Source: Albidovulum sp. (GTDB lineage: Bacteria; Pseudomonadota; Alphaproteobacteria; Rhodobacterales; Rhodobacteraceae). Taken from it: 52,816 bases of DNA. Shown here piece by piece: positions 7,972 through 23,225 of this stretch. Position 1 is the first letter of the stretch, and each line of letters starts with the position of its first letter. A program made the translations under genes and the position numbers. The notes under the pieces were generated by a model, which saw nothing but the letters and a program-made list of their open reading frames with translations, was not told the DNA's origin and did not search any database. Location: positions 1-52,816 of the forward strand of contig JAUQYB010000087.1 of assembly GCA_030837825.1 (NCBI GenBank). The letters are read 5' to 3'.

Positions 7972-8811
7972 TCAGCCCTGAAGGCGGGGCCCGAGCAGGC
8001 CGCCAACGCCGGTGCGCACCGCGTCCTCGCACTGCCGCGCAAGCTCCTTGCGCGACGGCATCGCGTCGACCGCGACCGGATCGTGGAACACGACCGCGAT
8101 CGAGCCTTGCCGGAATTGTGCAAGCACCTTGATGAGATGCGAGGCGAAGTTCATGTCGCCCCACCAGCCGTAGAAGCGGTCGCACCGACCTTCCGGCGCC
8201 TCATAGACAAGGCTCACCGGCTGGATCTGCATGATCTGGTCGAGCCCGTGGGTGTAGAACGCGGCAAAGAGCGTGGACTTGAAGGGCAGCACCCTCAGCC
8301 CGTCCGTCGAGGTGCCCTCGGGGAAGAACATCAGCTTGTGCCCGGCGCGGATACGGTCTTCGAACAAGGCCTGCTGCGCCTTTGCCGCGCGGCGATCGCG
8401 GGCGATGAAGGCGGTTCCCGTTGCCCGCGCCAGCCAGCCGACGAATGGCCAGCGCGCAACTTCCGACTTGGCGACGAAATAGACCGTCTGGCAGGCGTTG
8501 AGCGCGAAGATGTCGAGCCAGGAGACATGGTTGGACACCACGGCGCCCCGGTGGCGCATCGGCGTGCCCCGCACGCTGTAGCGCATCCCGAGGATCGGAA
8601 AGGCCGCCCGGCACACGGCCCGGGTGATGTGCGGCGTGAGCGGACGGTCGAGCCCGAACAACGGCCGCTCGACCAGTCGGACAAGAAGGAGGATCCCCAG
8701 CCCGCCCCCGGTGACCGCGCCCAGGATCGACCCGCGCAAAAGCGCCAGCACCAGACCCGCGGGCGCGAGCGGGACCGCGTCGGCGGGATCGACCTCGCGC
8801 CAGGTCGTCAC
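7972..8811 (-). CDS. olsA: 1-acyl-glycerol-3-phosphate / lyso-ornithine lipid O-acyltransferase (PlsC family)
   Basis: The protein has 279 residues. The PlsC acyltransferase motifs are NHVSWLD (HX4D), GTAFIARDRRAAKAQQ, FFPEGTSTDG and the later IQPVSLVY. One or two membrane helices occur near the N-terminus (about 18-45). It follows olsB and overlaps it, with its GTG start inside GTGA. OlsA esterifies lyso-ornithine lipid at the inner membrane and in Rhodobacter can also make phosphatidic acid. The role is assigned from the olsB pairing; the sequence alone says PlsC family. Expression is probably coupled to olsB. Confidence 0.88.
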   Translation of the reverse strand: MTTWREVDPADAVPLAPAGLVLALLRGSILGAVTGGGLGILLLVRLVERPLFGLDRPLTPHITRAVCRAAFPILGMRYSVRGTPMRHRGAVVSNHVSWLDIFALNACQTVYFVAKSEVARWPFVGWLARATGTAFIARDRRAAKAQQALFEDRIRAGHKLMFFPEGTSTDGLRVLPFKSTLFAAFYTHGLDQIMQIQPVSLVYEAPEGRCDRFYGWWGDMNFASHLIKVLAQFRQGSIAVVFHDPVAVDAMPSRKELARQCEDAVRTGVGGLLGPRLQG

Positions 8812-9593
8812 GGTCGCGTCTCGTGCTTGCGGGTGTAGAACCCCTTGTGCCGCTCGCTCATCGCGGAAGTGTCCATCAGAAGGCACACGTCGGTGGTGTT
8901 GAACGCATGATCGATGTAGGCGCCGTCGCCGACGAAACCGCCGAGCCGGAGATAGGCCTTGATCAGCGCCGGCATCGCCACCATCGCCGCCCGCCGGTCG
9001 AGTGCGGCGGCCGGAGTCAGGTCCATCCGCTGATAGTGCCCCGGCAGCGCGCGGACCCTTAGCGCCTCGGGCGCGAGGTGGTGGTGATGCAGCCACGAGA
9101 GCGGCAGTTTCAGCGCCTCGACATCGGTGCCGTGGAAGCTCGCCACACCGAACAGCACCTCGATACCATGTTCCAGCACATAGTCGGCCAGCGCGTTCCA
9201 CAAGAGGAACATCGCGGTGCCGCCGCGATGGCGCGCGTCGACGCAGGACCGGCCAAGCTCCAGCAGTCGCCGGCCGGTCGCGCGAAGCGGCCCGAGATCG
9301 TATTCGCTGTCGCAATAGAACCGCCCGAAGGCGGCCGCCCGGTCGCTTCTGAGCAGCCGATAGACGCCGACGACATGATCGAGTGCTGCCGCATCGCGCG
9401 TGGCGTCGACGAGGATCAGGTGATCGTTGACCGGATCGAACTCGTCGCGCTCGAACCGCCCGGCGTGATCAACCAGCGGTCCGTCGCCGCCCAGCTCCTC
9501 GACGAAGACGCGGTAGCGCAGCCGCTCTGCCGCAAGACGATCAGCCTCGCACAGGGCCAGACGGACCTGGAAATGCGAGGTATCGGGGGTCAT
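8808..9593 (-). CDS. olsB: L-ornithine N(alpha)-acyltransferase (first step of ornithine lipid synthesis)
   Basis: This is a 261-residue GNAT-fold acyltransferase. The family segments are AERLRYRVFVEELGGDG (N-terminal, residues about 20-36), the DHLILVD strand, GRFYCDSEYDL, RRLLELGRSCVDARHRGGTA (the acyl-carrier binding loop) and ADYVLEHGIEVLFG. OlsB transfers a 3-hydroxyacyl group from acyl-ACP to ornithine, making phosphorus-free membrane lipids. I took the ATG at 9593 because upstream sequence is unlike the family and the promoter at 9632-9660 leaves about 30 nt of leader. It is followed by olsA with a 4-bp overlap. Confidence 0.92.
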   Translation of the reverse strand: MTPDTSHFQVRLALCEADRLAAERLRYRVFVEELGGDGPLVDHAGRFERDEFDPVNDHLILVDATRDAAALDHVVGVYRLLRSDRAAAFGRFYCDSEYDLGPLRATGRRLLELGRSCVDARHRGGTAMFLLWNALADYVLEHGIEVLFGVASFHGTDVEALKLPLSWLHHHHLAPEALRVRALPGHYQRMDLTPAAALDRRAAMVAMPALIKAYLRLGGFVGDGAYIDHAFNTTDVCLLMDTSAMSERHKGFYTRKHETRP

Positions 9594-9631
9594 TCTCTGC
9601 ACCACACCCGCGTCGTTCCGAATGCCCCGGC

Positions 9632-9660
9632 GTTGTAGGCGGGGGGGACCGGATTTGCAA
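9632..9660 (-). promoter_or_regulatory. probable sigma-70 promoter of olsB-olsA
   Basis: The minus strand carries TTGCAA (9660-9655), a 17-bp spacer, and TACAAC (9637-9632), a good match to the alphaproteobacterial housekeeping promoter. The predicted start lies near 9625, about 30 bases before the olsB ATG. Phosphate-responsive control of ornithine lipids is known in several bacteria, but no Pho-box stands out here. Confidence 0.5.
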
Positions 9661-9728
9661 CAGAGGGGCGGAACGGGCCGCGTTGACTCCACCCAAGGGT
9701 GTGCTAGCGTTCCCGGCGCATCCGGAAG

Positions 9729-9908
9729 TCAATCCTCGGGCCCGATGACCAGAACCAGTGCCACGCGTTCGCCGTCGATCACGACCTTGCCGGCATGTTC
9801 GAAGTTCACGGTGATGCGCCGCCCGATGCGCGACTGCACCTGGCCCAGCCCCCAGTCCGGCCGACCCGGATGACGCACCAGCATTCCCGGCTCAAGGATT
9901 CCGTTCAC
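9729..9908 (-). CDS. DUF3553 domain-containing small protein
   Basis: This 59-residue protein begins VNGILEPGMLVRHPGRPDWG and continues GQVQSRIGRRITVNFEHAG, then ends with KVVIDG and a short valine-rich strand. This is the compact beta-rich DUF3553 family, which resembles small nucleic-acid- or UvrD/CarD-associated domains. The GTG at 9908 is preferred because GGAGG lies 11 bases upstream and the length then matches the family. A TTG at 9938 would overlap the divergent chpT start. The family has no established function. Confidence 0.8.
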   Translation of the reverse strand: MNGILEPGMLVRHPGRPDWGLGQVQSRIGRRITVNFEHAGKVVIDGERVALVLVIGPED

Positions 9909-9937
9909 CTTCCGCCCTCCGCCGCGCAGGATCGCCA

Positions 9938-10534
9938 ATGCCCGCCGACACGACCGACCTGATCGCCCTTCTCGGCTCGCGCATCTGCCACGATCTTATC
10001 AGCCCGCTCGGCGCGATCGGCAACGGGGTGGAGCTTCTGACGATGACCGGGGCAGTGCCGGGGCCGGAGCTGGCGCTGATCGCCGAAAGCGTCACCAACG
10101 CCAACGCCCGCATCCGCTTCTTCCGCATCGCCTATGGTGCGGCCGCGCCGGGCCAGGGCGTGTCCCGCGCCGAGATCCGCTCGATCCTCGATGACATGAC
10201 GCGGGGCGGGCGGCTGAAGATCGACTGGGAGGTGGCGGGCGACGCCGCGCGGGGCGAGGCGAAGCTCGCCTTCCTCGCGCTTCAGTGCCTGGAAAGCGCG
10301 CTGCCGTTCGGGGGCCGCATCCGGGTGGCGACCGACGGCGGCCTTTGGCAGATCGGGGCCGAAGCGCCGAAGCTGAAGATCGAGCCCCCCCTCTGGGCCC
10401 GGCTGCGCGGCGAGGCGGGCGGCGAGATCACCGCCGCACAGGTGCAGTTCGCGCTCTTCGCGACCGAACTGGAGCGCCAGGCCCGGAGCGTCACGCTGCG
10501 GCTCGGCGAACACGAGATCGCGCTGCGCTACTGA
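9938..10534 (+). CDS. chpT: histidine phosphotransferase ChpT
   Basis: The protein has 198 residues. The N-terminal helix LLGSRICHDLISPLGAIGNG carries the phospho-accepting His18 in the DHp-like helix. A degenerate, ATP-non-binding histidine-kinase-like domain follows. ChpT relays phosphate from the hybrid kinase CckA to CtrA and CpdR; in Rhodobacterales this controls motility, gene-transfer-agent production and division rather than strict viability. Its partner ctrA is at 22500-23210. AGGA precedes the ATG. The gene stands alone on the plus strand, ending 12 bp from the convergent proA. Confidence 0.93.
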   Translation: MPADTTDLIALLGSRICHDLISPLGAIGNGVELLTMTGAVPGPELALIAESVTNANARIRFFRIAYGAAAPGQGVSRAEIRSILDDMTRGGRLKIDWEVAGDAARGEAKLAFLALQCLESALPFGGRIRVATDGGLWQIGAEAPKLKIEPPLWARLRGEAGGEITAAQVQFALFATELERQARSVTLRLGEHEIALRY

Positions 10535-10546
10535 CCTCAGGGCCGG

Positions 10547-11809
10547 TCAGGGCCGTATCGTCCCGTCGCCGGTGACGAGATACTTGAAAGAGGTGAGCTG
10601 CTCGGCCCCGACCGGCCCGCGGGCATGGAGCTTGCCGGTGGCGATGCCGATCTCGGCCCCCATGCCGAACTCGCCGCCGTCGGCGAACTGGGTCGAGGCG
10701 TTGCGCATCAGGATCGCCGAATCGAGCCGTTCGAAGAACCGCCGGGCGGTGGCCTCGTTCTCGGTCAGGATCGCCTCGGTATGCTGGCTGCCGTAGCTGC
10801 GGATATGGGCAATGGCGCCATCGACGTCCTCCACGACCTTCGCCGCCATCACCATGTCGAGGAATTCGCGTCCGAAATCATCGGCTTCGGCCGACCTGCT
10901 CCCACGCAACCCCTCGGCCCGGACCTCAACCCCGGCAGCGACGAGGGCGTCGACGATCTCCTGGCCGAGCGTTGCGGCCACGTCCTTGTGGACGAGGAGG
11001 CATTCGGCCGCACCGCAGATTCCCGGACGCCGGATCTTGGCGTTCAGCACCACCCGCCGCGCCTTTTCAGGGTCGGCGTCGCGGTCGAGATAGATGTGGC
11101 AGATGCCCTCGAGATGGGCGAAGACCGGCACCCGCGCCTCCGCCTGCACCAGGCCGACAAGGCCCTTGCCGCCCCGCGGGACGATCACGTCGATCTGCCC
11201 GACCATCCGCAGCATCTCGCTTACCGCGGCGCGGTCGCGGGTGGGCACGAGCTGGATCGCCGCCTGCGGAAGGCCGGCGGCATTCAGCCCCGCCACAAGG
11301 CAGGCATGGATCGCGCGCGAGGAATGGAAGCTTTCCGACCCGCCCCGGAGGATCACCGCATTGCCCGCCTTCAGGCAGAGCGCACCGGCATCCGCCGTCA
11401 CATTCGGGCGGCTCTCATAGATCACGCCGATCACGCCGAGCGGCGTGCGCACCCGTTCGATGTGGAGCCCCGAGGGCATGTCCCAGGCGGCGATCACCTC
11501 GCCCACCGGGTCGCGCTGCGCCGCAACCGCCTTCAGACCCGCGACGATGCCACCGATCCGTCCCTCGTCGAGCATCAGCCGGTCCATCATCGCCGACGAA
11601 AGACCCTTGGCCTTGCCGTAGGCGAGGTCCTCGGCATTGGCGGCCCGGATCTCCTTGCGCGCCGCCAGCACGGCCTCGGCAGCCGCCTCGATGGCCGCGC
11701 GCTTCTGTCCGGCGGGTGCGAAAGCCAGCTCCGCCGCGGCCGCACGGGCGGCAAGGCCGAGTTCTGACATGACCTGAGGAACGTCGCCCAACTCTTTCTG
11801 ATCGCTCAT
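10547..11809 (-). CDS. proA: gamma-glutamyl phosphate reductase
   Basis: This 420-residue NADPH-dependent enzyme of proline synthesis converts gamma-glutamyl phosphate to glutamate semialdehyde. The aldehyde-dehydrogenase fold shows [20 protein letters not shown] (131-150), GGSESFHSS, and the active-site segment [10 protein letters not shown] with the nucleophile Cys265. The C-terminal [18 protein letters not shown] is also typical. The ATG at 11809 has a strong GGAGGCGG site; an upstream start in the same frame lacks support. It lies 20 bp downstream of proB. Confidence 0.97.
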   Translation of the reverse strand: MSDQKELGDVPQVMSELGLAARAAAAELAFAPAGQKRAAIEAAAEAVLAARKEIRAANAEDLAYGKAKGLSSAMMDRLMLDEGRIGGIVAGLKAVAAQRDPVGEVIAAWDMPSGLHIERVRTPLGVIGVIYESRPNVTADAGALCLKAGNAVILRGGSESFHSSRAIHACLVAGLNAAGLPQAAIQLVPTRDRAAVSEMLRMVGQIDVIVPRGGKGLVGLVQAEARVPVFAHLEGICHIYLDRDADPEKARRVVLNAKIRRPGICGAAECLLVHKDVAATLGQEIVDALVAAGVEVRAEGLRGSRSAEADDFGREFLDMVMAAKVVEDVDGAIAHIRSYGSQHTEAILTENEATARRFFERLDSAILMRNASTQFADGGEFGMGAEIGIATGKLHARGPVGAEQLTSFKYLVTGDGTIRP

Positions 11810-11829
11810 GTTCCGCCTCCGGCCTGCGC

Positions 11830-13976
<2,147 letters not shown>

Positions 13977-13984
13977 TCAGACTG

Positions 13985-14013
13985 GCGATAGTCGCTGCCG
14001 CGGTTTTTCGCAA
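13985..14013 (-). promoter_or_regulatory. possible promoter of obgE-proB-proA
   Basis: On the minus strand TTGCGA and TATCGC are separated by 17 bp, ending about 27 bp before the obgE start. The -35 is good and the -10 only moderate. The rest of the 273-bp divergent gap to the next plus-strand gene shows no other gene. Confidence 0.35.
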
Positions 14014-14231
14014 GACCGGGGCGTGGCGCCTCTCGTCCCGGCGCCCCCTGGAGATGTGCCGAAACAAATCCTTCGACCGGCCCCATTCTTGCCACAACCA
14101 CCGGTGTAGAAAGAGGGTGTTAACGTGCTGGAAAGAATTGCCCCCGAATATGGGCGATGCCACCGGGCAGACCACCGCCCAGATCACATCCGAACCGGTC
14201 GGGGAGCCGGGCACTCACGGAGGAACCTGAG

Positions 14232-14426
14232 ATGAGCCTTTTCGACATCGCCGGCGACTACCAGAGCCAGACGATTGACCGCCCGGCGGGCCGCGGGCTT
14301 GTCTCCCTGTTCCTCGCGGCGCTCCGCCGCCCCCATGACCTCGGTACCGTCGAGATCGTCGAGGACGCGGTTGCGGCCAAGCACCGCCGGCGGGAACGGG
14401 GCTACCTCGCCGACGTCGGGATCTGA
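14232..14426 (+). CDS. small hypothetical protein
   Basis: This 64-residue protein begins MSLFDIAGDYQSQTIDRPAG. A hydrophobic stretch GLVSLFLAALRR (22-33) is too short for a sure membrane span and may be an amphipathic helix. The tail is charged (AKHRRRERGYLADVG). GGAGG lies 13 bases upstream of the ATG. Base composition and codon use match the neighbours. A probable terminator follows at 14478. I do not recognise the family. It sits alone between the divergent obgE operon and trmFO. Confidence 0.6.
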   Translation: MSLFDIAGDYQSQTIDRPAGRGLVSLFLAALRRPHDLGTVEIVEDAVAAKHRRRERGYLADVGI

Positions 14427-14477
14427 GCGGGCCCCCGCCCCGATCCCCGGGAGCAGACATTCCGAAACCCTGTCGTG

Positions 14478-14498
14478 AAGCGGCCCGCGGGGCCGCTT
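14478..14498 (+). terminator. GC-rich hairpin with short T run
   Basis: A perfect 9-bp stem, AAGCGGCCC with GGGCCGCTT around a 3-base loop, is followed by TCGTCG rather than a long T tract. It lies 52 bp after the small hypothetical gene and 125 bp before trmFO, as expected for a terminator separating them. The T run is poor, so efficiency is uncertain. Confidence 0.5.
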
Positions 14499-14622
14499 TC
14501 GTCGTTCCGGGGCTGGCCGCAGCCGTGCCGCCTCCGCCGATCAGCGCCACCGGCCGGCATCCCGGCGATCCCCGCCCCCTGGCCGGGACAGATCGCTTTT
14601 CAATCCAGCCGCCGCGGACTAC

Positions 14623-15972
14623 ATGAACGGCATGGATGGAAGACTTCACATCGTCGGCGGCGGCATGGCCGGGTCCGAGGCGGCCTGGCAGGCGGCCGCG
14701 ATGGGCGTGCCGGTCACGCTGCACGAAATGCGGCCGCGCATCGGCACCTTTGCCCACCGCACCGGCGACTTCGCCGAAATGGTCTGCTCCAACTCGTTCC
14801 GTTCCGATGACGACGAACGCAACGCCGTCGGGCTTCTGCACTGGGAGATGCGGGCCGCGGGCGGGCTGGTCATCGCCACCGCCGACCGCCACCGCCTGCC
14901 CGCCGGCGGCGCACTGGCGGTCGACCGCGATCCCTTCGCGGCGGCGGTGACCGCCGCCCTGCGCGCCCACCCGCTGATCGAGGTGGCAGGGGGCGAGGTC
15001 ACCGAGCTGCCCCCCGCGGGCCACTGGATCATCGCCACCGGCCCCCTCACCTCCGGCGCGCTTGCCGAGGCGATCCGGGCCGAAACCGGCGCCGCGAGCC
15101 TCGCCTTCTTCGACGCCATCGCGCCCATCGTCCATGCCGACACGATCGACCTGTCGGTCGCCTGGGCGCAGTCGCGCTACGACAAGGGGGAGACCGAGGC
15201 CGAGCGCACCGCCTATCTCAACTGCCCGATGACGCGAGAGGACTACGACGGCTTCATCGACGCGCTTCTCGCCGCCGACAAGACCGAGTTCCACGAGGGC
15301 GAAACCGCCGGCTACTTCGACGGCTGCCTGCCGATCGAAGTGATGGCCGAGCGCGGCCGCGACACCCTGCGCTTCGGCCCGATGAAGCCGGTCGGGCTCA
15401 CCAACGCGCATCTCCCCGGGGTCAAGCCCTATGCCGTGGTCCAGCTCCGCCGCGACAACGCGCTCGGCACGCTCTACAACATCGTGGGTTTCCAGACCAA
15501 GATGAAGCACGGATCGCAAGTCGGTGTTTTCCGGCGCATTCCCGGCCTGGAGAACGCGGGATTCGCGCGCCTCGGCGGGATCCACCGCAACACCTTCATC
15601 AACTCTCCCACACTGCTCGACGGAAGGATGCGGCTGAAGTCGCGCCCGAACATCCGCTTCGCCGGACAGATCACCGGGGTCGAGGGCTATGTCGAGAGCG
15701 CGGCGATGGGGCTTCTCGCCGGCCGCATGGCGGCGGCGGAAATGCTCGGCCGCGACCTCGCACCTCCGCCCCCGGAAACCGCCACCGGCGCGCTCGTCAG
15801 CCACATCACCGGCGGCGCCGAGGCGAAGACCTTCCAGCCGATGAACGTCAACTTCGGCCTCTTCCCGCCGATCGACGCCGAGGCCGGACGGAAGGGGCGC
15901 AAGGATCGCTACAAGGCCTACACGGACCGCGCGAAATCCTCGTTCCGGAAATGGCTTGCGGGCCAGAGCTGA
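14623..15972 (+). CDS. trmFO: tRNA (uracil-5-)-methyltransferase, folate/FAD-dependent
   Basis: This 449-residue flavoprotein makes ribothymidine at position 54 (T-loop) of tRNA using methylenetetrahydrofolate. The dinucleotide-binding motif is [13 protein letters not shown] (about 10-22). Further family motifs are [12 protein letters not shown] (52-63), [20 protein letters not shown] with its conserved Cys, FEGCLP-like [15 protein letters not shown], and a C-terminal [10 protein letters not shown]. It is typical of alphaproteobacteria that lack SAM-dependent TrmA. The ATG at 14623, or one three codons later at 14632, could be the start; neither has a strong ribosome binding site. It overlaps gluQ by one base. 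Confidence 0.95.
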   Translation: MNGMDGRLHIVGGGMAGSEAAWQAAAMGVPVTLHEMRPRIGTFAHRTGDFAEMVCSNSFRSDDDERNAVGLLHWEMRAAGGLVIATADRHRLPAGGALAVDRDPFAAAVTAALRAHPLIEVAGGEVTELPPAGHWIIATGPLTSGALAEAIRAETGAASLAFFDAIAPIVHADTIDLSVAWAQSRYDKGETEAERTAYLNCPMTREDYDGFIDALLAADKTEFHEGETAGYFDGCLPIEVMAERGRDTLRFGPMKPVGLTNAHLPGVKPYAVVQLRRDNALGTLYNIVGFQTKMKHGSQVGVFRRIPGLENAGFARLGGIHRNTFINSPTLLDGRMRLKSRPNIRFAGQITGVEGYVESAAMGLLAGRMAAAEMLGRDLAPPPPETATGALVSHITGGAEAKTFQPMNVNFGLFPPIDAEAGRKGRKDRYKAYTDRAKSSFRKWLAGQS

Positions 15973-16808
15973 TGCGGACCCGGTTCGCGCCCTCGCCGAC
16001 CGGCCCGCTCCACCTCGGCCACGCCTATTCGGCGATCCTCGCCCATGACATGGCGCGTGCCGCAGGGGGCGAATTCCTCCTCAGGATGGAAGACACGGAT
16101 CTCGAACGGTCGAAGCCGGAGTGGGAGGCGGCGATCCTCGACGACCTCGCCTGGCTCGGCCTGACCTGGGACGGGCCGGTCCGCCGCCAGTCGGACCATA
16201 TCGCCGACTACAACGCCCGGCTCGAGACGCTGGCCCCGCGCGGCCTGCTCTACCCCTGCTCCTGCTCGCGCGGCGACATCCGCGCCGCCGCTTCCGCCCC
16301 GCAGGAGGGCGTGGCCCATGCCCTCTATCCCGGCACCTGCCGCGGCCGGCCGATGGCAGACCGCCGGCCGGGCGACGCGCTCCGGCTCGATCTCGGCCGG
16401 GCGCTCGCCGCGCTCGATCCCGACCGCCTCGCCTTCACCGAGACCGGCCCGGCCCACGCCGGCACCCACCACGTCGACCCCGCGACCGCGCGCCGGACGA
16501 TCGGCGACGTGGTCCTCGGCCGCAAGGGCGACGGGATCGTCGCCTATTTCCTCGCCTCCGCCTTCGACGACGCCGACCAGGGGATCAGCCACGTAATCCG
16601 CGGCGAAGACCTTTTCGCCTTCACCCCGGTCCAGGTGATCCTCCAGCACCTCTTCGGCCTGCCGACGCCGATCTACCACCACCACCCGCTGATCCGGGAC
16701 GAACACGGCAAGCGCCTCGCCAAGCGCGACGATGCCCGCGCGATCCGCCGCTACCGCGACGAGGGCGCCAGCCCGGCCGACATCCGCCGCATGGTCGGTC
16801 TCGCCTGA
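15972..16808 (+). CDS. gluQ: glutamyl-Q tRNA(Asp) synthetase
   Basis: This 278-residue glutamyl-tRNA synthetase paralogue lacks the anticodon-binding domain. It attaches glutamate to queuosine in the tRNA(Asp) anticodon. RTRFAPSPTGPLHLGHAYSA contains the HIGH-type site (HLGH), and CSCSRG with a later Tyr and GTC gives the C-x-C...C zinc site. HGKRLAKRDDARAIR is the KMSKS-equivalent. The ATG shares TGATG with the trmFO stop, so I prefer it over an in-frame ATG seven codons upstream. This pairs two tRNA-modifying enzymes in one operon. Confidence 0.93.
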   Translation: MRTRFAPSPTGPLHLGHAYSAILAHDMARAAGGEFLLRMEDTDLERSKPEWEAAILDDLAWLGLTWDGPVRRQSDHIADYNARLETLAPRGLLYPCSCSRGDIRAAASAPQEGVAHALYPGTCRGRPMADRRPGDALRLDLGRALAALDPDRLAFTETGPAHAGTHHVDPATARRTIGDVVLGRKGDGIVAYFLASAFDDADQGISHVIRGEDLFAFTPVQVILQHLFGLPTPIYHHHPLIRDEHGKRLAKRDDARAIRRYRDEGASPADIRRMVGLA

Positions 16809-16857
16809 GCTTCTTCGTTGCCCGAAATACCCCCGCCGGAGGCTCCCGCCGCCGCCG

Positions 16858-17217
16858 TCACGCCTCGGGCCGCAGGATTTCCACCTCCGCGCCCCCCCGC
16901 ACGGCGGTGTAGAAGCACGACCGGCGGCCGGTGTGGCAGGCCGGGCCGGTTTGCTCGACGCGCAGCAGAAGGCAGTCGCGGTCGCAGTCGAGCCGCATCT
17001 CCACCAGGCGCTGCACATGGCCCGAGGTCTCGCCCTTTGCCCAGAAGGCGGCGCGCGAGCGCGACCAGTAGGTGACGCGACCGGTGGCCAGCGTCCGCGC
17101 CACGGCTTCGGCGTTCATCCAGGCGAGCATCAGCACCTCGCCGGTGGCGTGATCCTGCGCGATCGCCGGCACGAGGCCGCGCGAATCATAGGCAAGGGTG
17201 ACGGGATCGAAGGGCAT
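16858..17217 (-). CDS. hisI: phosphoribosyl-AMP cyclohydrolase
   Basis: The protein has 119 residues and performs the third step of histidine synthesis, opening the ring of phosphoribosyl-AMP. It is stand-alone HisI, with no HisE domain. Motifs are [38 protein letters not shown] (catalytic/metal segment), [10 protein letters not shown] and a C-terminal [10 protein letters not shown] with zinc-binding cysteines. GGAGG precedes the ATG. It is convergent to gluQ (49-bp gap) and divergent from the NifU-like gene (60 bp). Confidence 0.97.
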   Translation of the reverse strand: MPFDPVTLAYDSRGLVPAIAQDHATGEVLMLAWMNAEAVARTLATGRVTYWSRSRAAFWAKGETSGHVQRLVEMRLDCDRDCLLLRVEQTGPACHTGRRSCFYTAVRGGAEVEILRPEA

Positions 17218-17277
17218 GTCTCTTTTCCTCCGGCGGGTTCGGCCCTATCTAGGGGGGATCGCCCCCGGGGAAAAGCC

Positions 17278-17721
17278 ATGAGCGACACCGACCTGATCAA
17301 GCTCTATTCCCGGCGCATCCTCGCGCTCGCCGCCGACATTCCCCACGCGCGCCGGCTCGACCACCCGACCGCGACCGCGCGCAAGCGCTCGCCGCTCTGC
17401 GGCTCGACGGTGACGGTGGACGTGGTGGTGAAGGACGGACGGATCGCCGCCTTCGGCCAGGATGTGAAGGCCTGCGCGCTCGGCCAGGCCTCGGCCGCGA
17501 TCGCCGGGGCGCAGATGATCGGCCGCACCCGCGCCGAGGTGGAGCGTGCACGAGATGAATTGCGCGCGATGCTGAAGGAGGGCGGCCCGGTACCGTCGGC
17601 CCCCTTCACCGGCTACGAGGTGCTGGAGCCTGCGCGCGACTACAAGAACCGCCACGCCTCGATCCTGCTGGTGCTCGAGGCCACCGCCGAGGCGCTGGCG
17701 GAGGCCGAGGCCGCAGCCTGA
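17278..17721 (+). CDS. NifU/IscU-like iron-sulfur scaffold family protein lacking the third cysteine
   Basis: This 147-residue protein has the IscU N-terminal fold: KLYSRRILALAADI, then SPLCGSTVTVDV (Cys41, equivalent to IscU Cys37) and DVKACALGQASAAIAGAQM (Cys67, equivalent to Cys63). The third scaffold cysteine, in the HCSIL segment of IscU, is replaced by Ala in NRHASILLV. Fe-S assembly as in IscU is therefore uncertain; the protein may be a carrier or a repurposed fold. The C-terminus is alanine/glutamate-rich. Start ATG at 17278 is the only plausible one near the family N-terminus. Confidence 0.85.
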   Translation: MSDTDLIKLYSRRILALAADIPHARRLDHPTATARKRSPLCGSTVTVDVVVKDGRIAAFGQDVKACALGQASAAIAGAQMIGRTRAEVERARDELRAMLKEGGPVPSAPFTGYEVLEPARDYKNRHASILLVLEATAEALAEAEAAA

Positions 17722-17736
17722 CCCCTGACACAGCGC

Positions 17737-17769
17737 AAAAAAAGCGCCGCCTTCCGGGGAAGGCGGCGC
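17737..17769 (-). terminator. strong rho-independent terminator (minus strand)
   Basis: A perfect 10-bp stem, GCGCCGCCTT pairing with AAGGCGGCGC around a 6-base loop, is followed on the minus strand by seven T residues (plus-strand A run at 17737-17743). It ends transcription from the 40-residue peptide gene at 17872-17994, 100 bp downstream of its stop. It is the cleanest terminator in the window. Confidence 0.85.
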
Positions 17770-17871
17770 GAGGGAGCGATTTCCGTTCGACCGGCGCGTG
17801 GCTCTGGCAGAGCCGGGACTGGGGACAGGCGCGAAACCGGGCGGAGAACCGCGAGGCAGGACCGAATAGGG

Positions 17872-17994
17872 CTAGAAGAACGACGGCAGGTGCAGACCGA
17901 CGAAGAGCATCGCCATCAGCGACATGACTCCGGCGGCATCTCCGATCAGCGTCCCGCGCGTCCGGATCAGCACCGATTTCAACTCTCTTGTCAT
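17872..17994 (-). CDS. 40-residue single-span membrane peptide, hypothetical
   Basis: This short frame reads MTRELKSVLIRTRGTLIGDA and continues through AGVMSLMAMLFVGLHLPSFF. Charged residues are confined to the first half; residues about 17-38 form one likely membrane helix, giving an N-in peptide. AGAGAGG lies upstream of the ATG, and AT-rich DNA further upstream (about 18005-18060) could hold a promoter. A strong terminator follows, so it looks like an independent transcription unit rather than a chance frame. The function is unknown. Confidence 0.6.
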   Translation of the reverse strand: MTRELKSVLIRTRGTLIGDAAGVMSLMAMLFVGLHLPSFF

Positions 17995-18076
17995 GGCAAC
18001 CTCTCTCGTTGTTGCCCTTTTGTTCTCATATCGTCGACGATTCGTAAAGAACTTTATAAGAACGTCCGCAAAGGAC

Positions 18077-22434
<4,358 letters not shown>

Positions 22435-22499
22435 TTAGGGCGCGCATCGGCGGAGGTCCAGTGTCCCGTGCCGGTTCCCCCGCGGTCGGAGGGGGGGCG

Positions 22500-23210
22500 T
22501 CAGGCGCCGACGGCGATCCGGCGCGGCGCATCGGCCGCGGGTTCGCGCAGCACATAGCCGCGGCCCCAGACGGTCTCGATGTAATTGTCGCCTCCGGTCG
22601 CCTCGGAGAGCTTCTTGCGGAGCTTGCAGATGAAGACGTCGATGATCTTCAGTTCCGGTTCGTCCATGCCGCCGTAGAGATGGTTGAGGAACATCTCCTT
22701 GGTCAGCGTCGTGCCCTTGCGGAGCGACAGAAGCTCCAGCATCTGGTATTCCTTGCCGGTCAGATGCACCGGCGCGCCGTCGGCGTCCACCGTCTTGGCA
22801 TCGAGGTTGACGGCGATCTTGCCGGTGCGGATCACCGATTGCGAATGGCCCTTCGACCGGCGGATGATCGCGTGGATGCGCGCGACGAGTTCCTCGCGGT
22901 GGAACGGCTTGGTCATGTAGTCGTCGGCGCCGAAGCCGAAGCTGCGGATCTTGTTTTCGGTGTCGTCGGCGCCGGTCAGGATCAGGATCGGCGTGTCGAC
23001 CTTGGCCAGGCGCAACTGCCGGAGCACGTCCTGCCCGTTCATGTCCGGCAGGTTGAGGTCGAGAAGGATCAGGTCATAGTCGTAGAGCTTGGCGAGATCG
23101 ATCCCCTCCTCGCCCAGATCCGTGCAGTAGACGTTCAGGTTGGCATGGGTCAGCATCAGTTCGATGCTGCGGGACGTGGTCGGATCGTCCTCTACCAGCA
23201 GGATTCTCAT
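22500..23210 (-). CDS. ctrA: cell-cycle/motility response regulator CtrA
   Basis: This is a 236-residue OmpR-type regulator. The receiver has [20 protein letters not shown], the phospho-accepting Asp51 in [13 protein letters not shown], and Lys in YMTKPFH. The winged helix contains [20 protein letters not shown] and [18 protein letters not shown], which is characteristic of CtrA. CtrA~P binds TTAA-N7-TTAA sites. In Rhodobacterales it activates flagellar, chemotaxis and gene-transfer-agent functions. ChpT, its phosphodonor, is in this window, and sciP, encoding its inhibitor, is immediately upstream. GGAG precedes the ATG. Confidence 0.97.
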   Translation of the reverse strand: MRILLVEDDPTTSRSIELMLTHANLNVYCTDLGEEGIDLAKLYDYDLILLDLNLPDMNGQDVLRQLRLAKVDTPILILTGADDTENKIRSFGFGADDYMTKPFHREELVARIHAIIRRSKGHSQSVIRTGKIAVNLDAKTVDADGAPVHLTGKEYQMLELLSLRKGTTLTKEMFLNHLYGGMDEPELKIIDVFICKLRKKLSEATGGDNYIETVWGRGYVLREPAADAPRRIAVGA

Positions 23211-23225
23211 CAGGCGTGCTCCACG

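Noticed and set aside
9683..9710. TTGACT-N16-TAGCGT on the plus strand, promoter-like
   Set aside because: It would read antisense through the DUF3553 gene before reaching chpT 228 bp away; not convincing as a chpT promoter.
14215..15804. 529-codon minus-strand frame opposite trmFO
   Set aside because: TrmFO is complete and certain; the opposite frame is a shadow.
16822..16845. CGAAATACCCCCGCCGGAGGC-like intergenic motif between gluQ and hisI
   Set aside because: It resembles sequences I associate with intergenic regions of this family, but it occurs once here, so a repeat cannot be supported from the window.
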